The notes below the pieces were generated by a model, which worked only from the letters and a program-made list of their open reading frames with translations, did not search any database and was not told the DNA's origin. From Panagrolaimus kolymaensis (Eukaryota; Nematoda; Chromadorea; Rhabditida; Panagrolaimidae): 64,000 nucleotides of DNA. Below, one piece after another: positions 10,880 to 23,300 of this stretch; positions within the stretch are counted from its first letter, which is position 1; each line of letters begins with the position of its first letter. The translations under genes were made by a program, and so were the position numbers. Location of the stretch: contig JAJQJQ010000039.1 of assembly GCA_028622995.1 (NCBI GenBank), forward strand, positions 496,001 through 560,000, read 5' to 3'.

Positions 10880-13800
10880 TTATGCAGCAAACTTAGTATT
10901 GCGGAGACCAATAGGAGCATAACCAAGAGCTGAGGAAACTTTGTTATAATCAACAAGACCATTAGCCATGCGAGGGACGACACCATTATTAGCAGAACGT
11001 TTAGCACCAAGATTATTTCGACCGCGCTTGGTCATTTCTTTAGCATGATAAATGGGTTCAGGAAGCGAAACAGCTGAATTGACAACCTAAAAACCCAGCG
11101 TTTAGAGAGAAAAAAAAATCAAGTGAATATAACTTGCTTGATGGTTGTAGCAGAGATGGTTGCAGAAAGCATGTAAAGCATCTTCTGTGAGGTTCTTTGG
11201 ATTCATCATGATTGAATAATGTGCAGTCTTAGCAGTTCCTTTGATAGGACGATGAGCCTGGAGGTAAAATTCAGGAATGTCAGGACGAGTGATACCACTA
11301 TTGATAACTGAACCAGGCTTACAGTTGACTTCTTTACCACTAGTTCCGAGAGCAAAACGCTTATTATGCTTTTTGGTAACAACCATGTAAACCAAGTTTG
11401 GGAATGCATTTTCACCTTTCATTTCACGGCAAGCTTGTTCGAGAATGGGGTATTCAGCTTGAGTGGTCTATAAAAGAAAACTGTTACAAAAAGAAATCAA
11501 TATAAAAACACGTACCTTATGCAATTGCCCTTCTCCGACGCCGTCTCGAAAGACGACAATAATATCAGGAAAGTATCCACGGCTTTTTGAATATGTTTCC
11601 AAAACCTTGGAAAAGTTAGCCTTCAAGAGTTCTGGATCCAAAACTTCGTGCGAAGCTTGTTGATAGTAATAGTCACCGAGGATCATAGTATGTTGACGTC
11701 CATAATTAGCAGTAACACCAACGACAGCAGGTTCATGAGAAGAGACATTACCAAGACCTTTCTGGCGCAAATCATATAATTCTTTTGGATTTCCACGAGT
11801 TGGTAAGCTAACATCAAGGCCTACAACAAGAACCTTCTTTTGGAGACTAAGCATATCACTAAAAAAATAAACTATATGAAGCTAACAAAGAATACAAAAA
11901 GAGCATACCCGCATTTTTCAATAACAGGAATAACGTTGATACCAGAAGCTTTGGCATTGATTTTAAGGACTACATTTTCCAAAGTTTGTCCTAAGCCTTG
12001 ACGTTGAGTAGTTTCAGTCTTGATTTGCATGGTTAAAACTTGGAATTCACGTTCAAGAAGCTTCAAATTATCTAAAAAAAGAAATGTTAGAAAGGAAAAA
12101 AGAAAGCAAAAACTTACGATGAGATTTGCTACGCATAGTATCAAAAGCAAGGACGAATCGAGTCTTCTTGTCCATTAATTCTTTAAACTTAGGCATCATA
12201 GTTTCATAGCTGCTGTAGTCGATTTCTTGATAAGAAGGAACGCCAAGCTTAAGACCCATCTTTCCAGCCGTTCTCGTCAATTGTTCGATAAACCCTTTAG
12301 GAGATTGTGTACGAGAAGCATAAAGAACGACATAGCCATTTTCCAAGAGAGGTGTTGGAAGAAGCAAACCAGGTAACTTAAAGGCACCATTATCAACGGG
12401 CAATATGACATTCTTTGCAGCAAGGATTCCAGGAGCTTTACGAACATGTACATCAATTTCCATCAAGAGTGGAGTAACTTTGACGTTGAAAGCTTCCAAA
12501 AAGCGGTTACCAGTAATAATTTTAGCACGAGCACATTCATCACGAATACGTTGAAAACGTTCAACGGGAAGAACAGCGGTACCCTAAAGTTATGAATATA
12601 TAGACGACATTAATGAGATAACTTTAAAAACTTACCATGAGGATGGCACGACGAACATTATCATCAAGCTTTTCCATTGGAACACGTTGGTTTGGACATA
12701 TGATAAGGGTTTCCATAGGGTAGAAAGCTCGATCAGTTTTGACAACAGGAAGATTTGGATCGATTTTGATTTTATATGTTTTTTCAAAATATGATGCCAT
12801 AGAAGCAGTACCAACTTTGACATTCTTTGCAAATTCTTCACTAATTCCTTCAATAAGAATTGTTCGGCTTTGTGCATATGTAAGAGAAGCTCGAACTCCA
12901 TTATACATAGATGAAAAAGTTTTCATGGCCATTCGATTTCCAAGAGGTGCACGACATTTTTGAAGGATTTCAGTAAGACATCCCGAAGTGTAGAATGCAG
13001 TCTTCTTAGCTAAAAAGAAAGAAATCAATGGCTAACTTAAAAAGAGCATCTTACCATCAACAATAAGAGCAAGTGCAGGCTTTCCGTCTTTTTCAATAGG
13101 TTGGATACCTTTGCTGAGACCACAACGAAGTTCAATCATGGGGTTGTTGTCCATCAATTGACCAACTCTTTGATAAAGCTTGCCAAGTCCCAATGAAACA
13201 TATTCTTTTGAAGAAATTGCAGATTGACTTGTAAGCAAGTCAAGGAATTGTGCAACGGAGCGATCACCAGTATTTTCACGAGAAGCCAACAAGCTTTTGA
13301 TGTCAGAAATGTCGATTACATGCTGTTGAGATTGGTTAATTTCGACGACGACAATGGTAGCCCCAGTAAGTTGCTTTTGACAGAATGGTGAGAGTTCTTC
13401 TTTTGCGAATTCTTTACGCTTCTAAAAACAAATACTATAAAAACAAAAAAATTAATTGAAAAACTTACCTTGCCAGCATCAAGTTTCATGGGTGCAACCA
13501 AGTACAATTGACTTGTGCCATCATAAACATACGAATCAGCAGCTTGTCCAATACCAAGGTTGTTTGTGGCTGTAACGAATGATGAGACCGCTTCCATACA
13601 AAAGAATCGACGAAGAGAGGTTTCTCCACTAAAATATAAAACAATATATGTGTTCATTAAAAAGTACAAATAAGCTTACTCGTCTCCTGCTTTCTTGGTT
13701 AAAAGCTTGTGTTTTGAAGAATCGGTTGGGTGTTGTTTGATGATTTCAACATCATATCTGTAGACTTTCGTACCAGGTTTGACAGCAATAGCATAAGAAC

Positions 13801-13891
13801 CAGCGAGACCTTTACTTGACGAGAGGAATTGATTTGCAGGTTTGGTCGACTTTCGATCAGCAATCGTAAGCTTTGCGAGTTCAGTTTCCAT
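10880..13891 (-). CDS. Argonaute protein with intact DEDH slicer residues
   Basis: Nine exons on the minus strand (13891-13680, 13628-13469, 13421-13055, 13009-12636, 12583-12118, 12071-11909, 11858-11516, 11467-11138, 11086-10880) give 873 residues. Argonautes bind small RNAs and silence complementary transcripts. The order is N domain, PAZ (ending near YPMETLIICPNQRVP), MID, then PIWI with GLDVSLP, FRDGVGEGQ and HRPIKGTAKTAHYS. The catalytic tetrad is readable: D596, E652 (in QQASHEVL), D686 and H778, so slicing is predicted. The QAHRPIKGTAK wording resembles nematode-specific Argonautes more than the canonical microRNA type, but the clade is not resolved. Intron 8 is a GC-AG intron. The gene follows rbm-7 by 142 bp on the same strand, probably as the second gene of an operon. 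Confidence 0.93.
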
Positions 13892-14033
13892 AGCGAATAA
13901 TAGCCCGAAGTGAAAACTGAAATTGTTTATTTATAGTCAAAACATCCTCAAATTCAACAAAAGAAATAATTAGCATAAAACACGAATAACAACAAAAGAT
14001 ATTCACGAAAAACAAAGACAAGAAAGCAAAGAA
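13892..14033 (-). promoter_or_regulatory. Operon-type intercistronic region with polyA signal and trans-splice acceptor
   Basis: Only 142 bp separate the rbm-7 stop from the Argonaute start. On the minus strand an AATAAA (complement of 13926-13931) is followed within about 10 bases by an AATTTCAG acceptor (AG at 13918-13917), then 25 bases of leader to the ATG. This arrangement is what nematode operons use for upstream polyadenylation and SL2-type trans-splicing. Confidence 0.65.
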
Positions 14034-15144
14034 TTAGCGCCACGTAGAATCGTTGAAATTTCCATTCCTCCCATAACTATTTGAGCGACGACCATCTGAA
14101 TTGTTGCGGCTTGGTTGCTGATAATAACCTCCTACAGTACGAGAAGAGTTTCGTGAATTTCGCGAAATTTGTGAATTTGCAACTGGATCATGTTGAGGTA
14201 AAGCAGAGTGCATTGGACGATGTGAAGGTGCTTGATTAAAACGTGCAGGAATGTGTTGACCATGTTGACTACTTTGACCCCAAGATCGTCTTTGTTCATG
14301 AGGTTGATATTCAGGAATATAATCATTCTGGTTTCTATTTGAAGCATAGCTGTGACGTCGTTGAACTTCCATATGTTGTTTGTATCTTTGATCCTAAAAC
14401 TAGAGAATGTTAGTTTTAGATAAAAAACAGCTAATAAAATATACCTGTGCAGTATTGGCTCTTGGTCGTACAGTAATTGGAGAACCATAAAGGACTAAGC
14501 CATCCATCATCCTGATAGCAAAAGGAACAGATTCTTCATCAAAAAATTGAACAAATGCATAACGAGTATGTCCAGGAATGACGGATACAGATTCAACAGG
14601 ACCAACCTAAAAATATTTCATTAAAAGTGGAAATTCTTTTGACAAAATGAGTATGAGAAAGATTGCTAGGTGATAAGCTTGACAGATAAAATGTTTATGT
14701 CGATGAAAGCTAGTGAAATTTGAGTAACTTTTAGATAATGTTTGTATTAATTAATAATTATCTTCCCCATACTAATGAAAGCTTTAACAAGCATAAAGAC
14801 AAGTTTAATGCTATCATTAAAATTTGCAGATAGTCACATGTTTTGCCTACATTCTTTCACTTGCAAAAAATTATACTTTTAAATGTTTTTCGTGCTTTTA
14901 ATCAGTAATAAAAAGATCGAATGCACTGAAACAAAAACATCTCATCCATCTCATAAACCATGCTCATTGGTCAGAAGAAGAAAAAAAGAAGGACGTGCAG
15001 CCAGCAATCTTTCACACACAACAAACAACAACGAAAAATATATAAAAGAAAAAAACTTACTTGATCAAACAGCTCTTCAAGAAGTTCTTTATCAACGTCT
15101 TCTCTGAGACCAGTGATATACAAAGTTCTTTCTTCCGTTGACAT
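14034..15144 (-). CDS. rbm-7: RBM7-like RRM protein (NEXT complex)
   Basis: Three exons on the minus strand (15144-15061, 14606-14445, 14393-14034) give 201 residues. Residues 6-80 form one RRM: RNP2 is LYITGL, RNP1 is RYAFVQFF, followed by PFAIRMMDGLVLYGSPITVRP. The match in layout to RBM7 (TLFVGNL, FAFVNF, LYGRPI) is close. RBM7 is the RNA-binding subunit of the nuclear exosome targeting complex. The rest is Arg/Ser/Asn/Gln/Tyr-rich and probably disordered, ending NFNDSTWR. The intron between exons 1 and 2 is unusually long for this window (454 bp). It is probably the first gene of an operon with the Argonaute downstream. Confidence 0.8.
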
Positions 15145-16333
15145 CTTTCTTTTAATAATTCAGCAAGTCGTCTTCGTCGTCGCTCTCTAAAAGGGGGAAT
15201 AATATTGCTGCTTTTTTCTAAGTTAAGGATGCCACGCGAAAAAAAGGAAGAATGAAACAACATTTGTTGTTTTTTTATGGAAGGGAAAGGAATAATAAAA
15301 AAGAAAGGAAAGGTGATGGAAATGGAAATGAAGGATAGCGACGATAAAAAAAAATCAACTGAAAGCAGCTGGTTGCAAACATTTGTTTTTGGACGTGCGT
15401 TGAGCGTGCAAGAATATGTTCATTCGCTTCAAAACCCAAACCATTTTCGAAAACAAAAACCAAAACAAAAAACTTTTGCTTTCCATTTTTTTGATTGAAA
15501 GTTCGAGTTCGCTTTTACAATTGCAAATTGCAATCATCGTCATCGCTTGCCTTTTTTGATGTTGTTGTTGTTGGTTATTATTGCGCCCAAATGTTTTTTC
15601 TATTCAATCTCTCTTTCCTTCATTCGATAAACTTCTTTTCCTTACACTTCTCTTTTTGTTTTGTTTTTTTTATATTTTCTTCCACCAAAAAGGTTAAACT
15701 TTATTGATTTTTAGCACTGCCGCTATAAAAGATAATAAAAAAAAACTAAGACTTTTTGTTGTTGTAGAATATCGTTTGCGAAAAATAAATAAATATATGT
15801 GGCGGTTTATTACGAGACGACTTCGCTTTAGTTGTTTTATTCCAACAAAATTAACAACAACCCCAAATATTATTATTCATATATCGTGCTTTACACGTGC
15901 ATTATCATATTTTGGACCTGGTTTGTTTTTAGGAAGAAAAATAAAAGAGGAGGAGAGAGAGAAAGAGAAAAAATATTATAACACAACAGCAACAAAAAAA
16001 AGAGAAAAAGTGAGCAGAGCAGAAAGAACTTTGATCGATTGATGACCATTAAACTTGTTGCGGAAGCAGAAAGAAAGAAAAAAAAATCGAGAAAAATATT
16101 ATAACGACCGACGACGAAAAAGTGAAATAAAGAAAAAGATCAAATACCTCTTTTCTTTTTCTATCTTTCTTCTTATTTTTTGATTGAAAAAGAAGAAACA
16201 AAACAACAAAAAACTATATCAGAAAAAAGAAAAACTCTTATATTTTTTTAACTTTTGATTCTTTTTATTTTCATTTTATTCATTCTCGGTGATTCTCCTC
16301 TCTATCAACCTTTTTTTGTGATCACCAATAATA
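15145..16333. promoter_or_regulatory. Divergent intergenic region (rbm-7 / gob-1 promoters)
   Basis: Sequence between the divergent starts of rbm-7 (minus) and the trehalose-phosphatase gene (plus). It contains GA-rich and CT-rich runs (for example 15940-15970 and 16150-16200). Overlapping short frames have no recognisable content. I see no distinct element. Confidence 0.4.
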
Positions 16334-18712
16334 ATGACCATTATGTCAACAACACCGACAACATTAAATGGAGTTTGTCAAAATGAAGAAAATGGTAACG
16401 GTGGCGTTGTTGGTGATGGAGAAATAAATGATTCTGGTGAACATTGAATTTTATTATTATTAGTGCCCTCTATCTTTTCTTTCTTTCTTTCCCACCAAAC
16501 AATAATAATTTAGCGACTAACTAACTTTTCTTATATATTCCAAATATGTCCGTCCAAAAAATTTTTCGTTTGATTTTAACAATTTTAATAATATCAATCA
16601 ATGAACTTTTTTTGTGATTGCTTCTTTCTCTTCTCCTCCACTTTTATTTCCATATAAAAATTTGGATTCGCAATTAGTAATGGCTTTATTTGGATTTCAG
16701 ATATATCTAATACATCTTCAATCTCGGTTGATGTTAATCGTGCATCCCGAATGCCGGAATCCGTTGATGAATTCAAAACTTTTATGTATCAGGTATTTGT
16801 TTTTGATTCAATATTATCGGGTGTTTTGTTGTTGTTGGACCTTGACTTTGATCGACTGCTTTTAACCATACATTTTTTTGGATCGCCTAAAACTAATATT
16901 CATAATTTTTTAAGCATAGTTTGCACCTCTAAATAGGTCCAACCTTCGCTTTTAAAAGCAGGCGAGTTAGTTAGTGATAGTTACTAAAACTATCCCTTCT
17001 ATGTAGCAAAGTCAAAACCCATCAAATCATTGACATCGCTCTTTTTTTTAAACCCAACTTTTATCCCATAAATTTTTAGATGCAAGAAGCTCGACGAAAG
17101 ATAGTTACATCAATAATACATGAAAAAGAATTAGATGAAAATTTAATTGATAAATTAAAAGATGTTTATAATCAACTCACCGATGAATGCACAAAATCAT
17201 ATCAACGTGAAATGATTGTATCACCTAGTAATAAATTTTCTGTTAACGTTAAAGATGAAATATTAGGTTTAGAGGTATGTTTGCCATCCACCCATTATTA
17301 TTAATGCCTTTTTTATGAGCCTTAAAAAGCTCCAAAAAAAGATTTTCTATTGAAACTTATTTATTTTTACTAAACCTCCATTTTTTTTTTTCAGAAAGAT
17401 ATAGCATATTTAGAACAATTAATTAAAATTAAAAATGATCATAATTTACTAACCATAAATGAAGCAAGAAAATATGTGAATGTTGGAGAAATTCTTTCAC
17501 AATTTCATCCAATATCAAAAGAAAAATTTATTGATGAAACTGAAACATGCACACGATTTCTTCGATTTTTTATTCAATCGTTTGATGAAACTGGAAAAAA
17601 GCCTATATTAATTACAGATTGGGATGGAACGATGAAAGATTATTGTTCTCAATATGCAACAAATCTTCAACCAACTTATAGCGCGATAGGAATGGCAAAT
17701 TTTGCTAAAATGTTTACTCGTTTAACTGCAGTTTTAACTGCTGGTCCTTTACGTGGCCCTGGCATTCTTGATTTAACTTCTTTACCCATTGATGGACCTA
17801 TTTTATTTAGTGGTTCATGGGGAAGAGAATGGTGGATGAGAGGCAAGCGTTTAGTTCATAATGATGATATTTCTATGGAAGGTGATGCGGCTTTACGGAG
17901 ATTTAAAGAAGAGGTAAGACTAACTTATTTTCAGTCATTGACATTAACGAAGTTTGTCATTTGCTTTTTTTCGAGTTTCAAATAAGTTAAAAGTGGATTC
18001 ACTAATTCTATGAATAATTTTTTAGATGGATGAACTTCTTGCTTCGTCAGAATATAGCCAATTTGGTTTAGTTGGAAGTGGAGTTCAATCAAAAGTTGAT
18101 CGATTAACTCTTGGAGTTCAAACGGTTTTCGGTCATGTTCCTACTGAATTAACCGAACAATATCAAGATGCTATAAGAGAACGCATGCATCGAGTTGATC
18201 CAGATGAACAAGTTTGTTGTCTCTAAGCTCCTAAACTTTAAATTATATATAATTTAAGGTTCTCCATTTTGATCCATCAACTGAACTTGAAGTTGAAGTG
18301 GTTGTCCACAATGATGGAACAGTATGGAATAAAGCTGATGGAGTTGAAATGGTTATAGAAAAAGTTGGTGATACTCTTGAAGGACCAGGAAAAGTTTTAA
18401 TTTGTGGTGATACCCTTAGTGATTTACCTATGGTTCAATTTGCTGTAAATCAAAATTCTGAAGTAAGCAACCTACTTACTTACTTACTTATAACTTTTTG
18501 CATCCTTGCATATATGCGTTTTCCAGGGTTCTATGGCATTGTTTGTTACAATGAAAGAAGAATTATGTCAAAAAGTTAGAGAAATCCTTCCAGATGAAAA
18601 GCGTACTTGCTTTGTTTCATGCCCCGATGTAATTCATGCAGCTATGGATAATATTATTAAAGAAAATTCATCCTTATCGACGACATCTTCTTCAGCACCA
18701 TTAGAAAATTAA
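16334..18712 (+). CDS. gob-1: Trehalose-6-phosphate phosphatase, GOB-1 type (HAD family)
   Basis: Seven exons (16334-16436, 16701-16792, 17080-17274, 17395-17913, 18026-18211, 18259-18462, 18527-18712) give 494 residues, close to the nematode GOB-1 length. The enzyme removes phosphate from trehalose-6-phosphate; its loss is lethal in C. elegans because the substrate accumulates. The HAD nucleophile motif is DWDGT with D205 and D207, and the C-terminal acid motif is CGDTLSD with D416 and D420. Between them lies the nematode-type cap (GPGILDLTSLPIDGPILFSGSWGREWW). The N-terminal ~190 residues are helical and charged, as in the nematode family. The start lies in a short Thr/Asn/Gly-rich exon; a second Met three codons later (MSTTPTTL) is equally possible. 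Confidence 0.93.
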
Positions 18713-20348
18713 TAAATAGTTATTTTCCATCCATCAATAAAAGTTTTTTTCTTTCTTTACCGGTATCGATTAATTGATTAAATATTGGTTATTTTAGTAG
18801 CTACCTTTTTTGGGGACATTTCTAATTATTATTTTTTGTTTTTGTTTGGGCAACTCTTCCTAGTCTTCTTCTTGTTTCTCATTTATTATTTTTTTAATTA
18901 ACTTAAGAGAATCGTTATTCTTTTACTAAAACTTTTTTTTTAAATATATTTTTTGAAGACAAAAATGCTGACGATTTTAAAGAAGAAGAAATTTATTAAA
19001 ATTTATTCACTTTTTTATTTATTGTAAAGAAATAACCCATTTTTTATTTGCAACTTGTTTGCTTTTCTCGCAGAATTTTTCTTTTGATTGTTTGCTATTA
19101 ACTTTTTTTTATTATTGGATTCCTTTTTTATATGTATGACTCTCGTTAACTTTCATAGGAAAAATCAATATCGGTTCTTGTTAAATTTATTATTATGGGT
19201 AGTTTTTTTCGTGTTAAATAATTGTTGTTTATTTTTTTTGCAGCATATATTTTATATTTCTACTAGCATTTTTCTTTTTTTGTTAGTTTGTTAAATTTAT
19301 ATTAGTTTTTTGGGGTTATTTAAAAAAAGGTTATAAGATAGTATAAAGATTTTTAAAATTTTTTGTGCAATCAAATTTCTTGTTTCTTGGTGCAAAGAGG
19401 AAAAGAAAAAATGATCGGTTGATCAACTGTGTAAAAAATATTTATCTTTTTGTTCCTTTTTTCCTTCGTTTTGGTTGTTGTTGTTTAGTTAGTTTTGTTT
19501 ATTGGACGCAAAAGAAAACGAAAAAGACCAAAGATGTTTGTGTGTTTTCTTACGTCTTTATTTTTTTTTATGTTTTTTATTTTGATTAAGTGCATGATGA
19601 ACGAAAGAAAAGAAAAAGAGATGCACTCAAAAATTGATTTTGATTTTTGATGCTTCTTACTGGGCCCTCCTCGGCTAGGCCATAGCTCTTTAGAGATGGG
19701 AGAAAATTGAGACAAAGTTTATTTTATTAATTTATTTATTTTACTTCAAAATACTAAACCAAACACAAAAGAAACCAAAATAAAAGTGAAAGCCAAAATC
19801 GGCCAAGATCTTTAATGCCGAGTCCTTTTTCCCTTTAGATTGCTCAAAGATGAGAATCCGCTTCTAAAAATTTCTACGCAAGGTATCAGTCGACCTTTGA
19901 AAATCCGGCAAAAGCGCTCTCTTTTTTAGACAAAAAAAAGACAACATTTTACAATCCAAAATTAGTCATTCGTGAGAAAAAAGAAAAATAAGAAAATAAG
20001 AAAAACGAGCTAAAGGTTATAAAACAAAGATAAACAAATTTTAAAGAAAGACTTTTATGAAAAATCAAAAGTTATAAAATTTTCTAAACCCCTACGGGCA
20101 ACAATGCTTTTTGAATTATCGAGGGGGCAACGAATTACAAATGAATCCTTTAAAACTTAAGCGATTTAAAAAAGCTTCAAATACAAAAAAAGTAAATAAC
20201 TTTAGAACTTAGAAAAAAATAACAGCAATCAAGAATTTGAAAAAAATAATCATTTCCGATTTTTTAGAATGAAAAAGAAAAAACAACTCGAGTGAATTTA
20301 AAAATTTGATATTGTTTTTTATTATTATTTCATAGAATTTAAAAAAAA
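18713..20348. other. Intergenic between gob-1 and MBTPS1
   Basis: The 3' UTR of gob-1 (AATAAA near 18737), then AT-rich sequence. Two short patches at about 19650-19700 and 19800-19920 have more balanced composition (one contains GGGCCCTCCTCGGCTAGGCC) but no long frame, tRNA box or known snRNA motif was recognised. Confidence 0.4.
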
Positions 20349-23300
20349 ATGATCTGGTTTTTGTTAATTATCTTTTTGATCTCAAATTTCCATACAGCCA
20401 CTGCCGGTACCAAAGGTTTGTTGTCACCATCCAAATCGCTCAACTGCTAATCGTTTTTCAAAGTTTCATTTTTTTAGCTATATTAATTTCTTATGACGGG
20501 TATTATTCAACTAAATTTCGACAAGAAAATTTATTACCATCAATAAAAAACAACAACAACGATGACGGGTTTATTTATGAAATCGATCAACGACCTACGG
20601 AATTTTCTGATTTTGATTTAATTAAAATTGAAGAAACGTATTTCTCAAATTTCACTCAAAAAATTTTAAGTATTAAAGAAATTACAAAAATTTCTGAAGA
20701 TAAAATTCATTTTCGTAATCTTCATGCAGCTGCTGCGGCTTTAAAAAAAGTTTCACTTCCACAAAAATTATCTAAACATTATTTGGATATTCCACAAATA
20801 GCTGATTTATTGCGAGCTGATCGATTATGGATGAAAGGTTTCAAAGGGGAAGGCATAAATGTTGCGGTATTTGATACAGGAATAACTCGAAGGAGGACTT
20901 TCTTTAGAAATATTAAAAGTTTGCATGATTTTACTAATGAAGGAAATCCAGCTGATTGTAAGTTTTTTTTGGTTTCAAACTCGGGAAAATATTTTTAGTT
21001 TGCAAATTTTTAAAACTCTATAAATCAATATTTTGCATCCCCTTTTTTCAGCTATCGGTCATGGAACTTTTGTAGCTGGCTTGATTGCTTCATCCCGTCG
21101 GAGATGTTCAGGAATAGCGCCTAAAGCAAATTTGCACATTTATAAAGTATTTACTCATCAACAAATGTCCACAACTGCATGGTTTTTGGATGCTTTTAAT
21201 ATGGCTTTACAAAGCAAAGTTCATATTATTAATTTATCTATTGGTGGCCCAGATTTTACTGATGAAGCATTTACGGCGAAAGTTCAAGAAATAACTGAAA
21301 ATGGAATTATTTTAATTTCAGCTATTGGTAATGATGGACCTACCTTTGGGTTAGTTATATTAGCAAAAGTTTAGTTTTAAGAAAAACTTTTTTGTTTTTG
21401 TTTTAGTACTCTCAATAACCCAGCAGATCAAGGCGATGTGATAGGAGTTGGAGGAATAAATTTGCAAGATAAAATTGCAAAATTTTCATCTCGTGGAATG
21501 ACAACTTGGGAATTACCAAATGGATATGGCAGAGTTAAACCCGATATAGTTACATATGGTTCACAAATATACGGTCCAGCATTATATGGAAGTTGTCGAA
21601 TTCTTTCAGGAACTTCCGTGGCTGCTCCAATTGTAACGGGAGCTGTGGCGCTACTTTTGAGTTCAATTCCAGAAAATAAAAGAAGAAATATTGCAATGAT
21701 AAAACAAATTTTAATTGACGGAGCAAATAAATTAGATAATAATGGAGCATCCATGTTTGAACAAGGTGCAGGAAGATTGGATTTACCCGCTTCATTTTAT
21801 TATTTACAAAATTATAAACCCAAAATTAGGTTAGTTTTTGAGTTTTTATAAAACATTTTTTGAGCTTAAAACCATAGCTTTTTGAGAATTTGAGACCGCT
21901 GTTTTCCCAAAAATTCGATAGAGTTATAAAATATTTTTTAGTTTCTTCCCATCTTACATTGATTACCTTGAATGTCCTTATATGTGGCCATATTGTTCTC
22001 AACCACTTTATGCTGATGCATTACCAATTATTTTCAATGTAAGTTTATTGTTAACTTTTCCATTTTTTATTTTAAAAATAACATCAAAACTGTGGCTTCC
22101 ATCAACATCGAAAAACTTTGTTAAATTTACTCGAGAATAATTTTATTGTTGCATTTATTCCATTTTTTTCATTTGTTGAAACTCCGAATTTGTCATGAAT
22201 GCAATAATTTTTTTTACTTTCTCAAAATATTTTTAGATTACCATTCTCAATGGTTTTGGAATTGGTGGTCGAATCGTTGAACCTCCAATTTTTGAGCCAT
22301 TTGTTGATGAAAATGGTTCTTTTTTGAATGTAAATATTGAATATTCAAATATTATTTGGCCTTGGAGTGGTTATCTTGCAATTTTTATTACCATTAAAGC
22401 TGAAGCGTCCAATTTTGACGGAATTGCTTCCGGCCAAATTCGGCTAAAAATTGAAACAAATCGGCAAATTTCTGAAGCAATATTTAAATTTCGAATTAAA
22501 ATTATTCCAACTCCGCCTAAATCTAAAAGAATTTTATGGGATCAATTTCGAAATATGCGTTATCCACCGGGATATATTCCAAGGGATAATTTAGAACAAA
22601 AAAATTCCCCTCTCGATTGGCACGCAGATCATCCACATACAAATTTCAAAGATTTTTATGATCATTTGCGAAGTCAAGGATTTTATATTGAAATTATTGG
22701 ACAGCCTTTAACTTGTCTCAAAAATATAAGTTCCAAATATTCCACTCTTTTTATTGTGGATCCCGAAGAAGAATTCTTTCCTCAAGAAATTGAAATCCTC
22801 AAAAATGCAGTTTTCGATGGTGGATTAAATTTAATGATTTTTGCTGATTGGTTTAATTCCACTTTAATTCAAAAGGTTCAATTTCTTGATGATAACACTG
22901 GAAAATTATGGTATCCTGAAACGGGTGGCTCCAATATTCCAGCATTAAATTCATTATTAAAAGTTTTTGGTTTTGCGATGGGTGATATAATTTTAAATGG
23001 AAAAATTGATGGCTTTGGTGGAAGCGATGAAAATCAAATAAATTTTTTATCTGGTTCCACGGTAATTCGAGCACCAAAAAATGCTAAACTTGGTTTTGCT
23101 AATTTGAATGATATTGTAAGTCCTTTGTAGAAATTTTTAATTTTTGGGTAAACAAAATTTTTTTCTTCAATAGAAACATCAAAATTCACTCAAGCCTCAT
23201 AGATAGTTTTTACTTTACTTTTTTTTAATTTGTATTTTGAATAATTGGTAGTTGTTTACATATTTTAAACTACTAACAATTTTTTTGTTGTTGTTGTCGT

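Noticed and set aside
19650..19720. Possible structured RNA around GGGCCCTCCTCGGCTAGGCC
   Set aside because: No tRNA A/B box, no snRNA or spliced-leader motif, and no convincing hairpin by eye.
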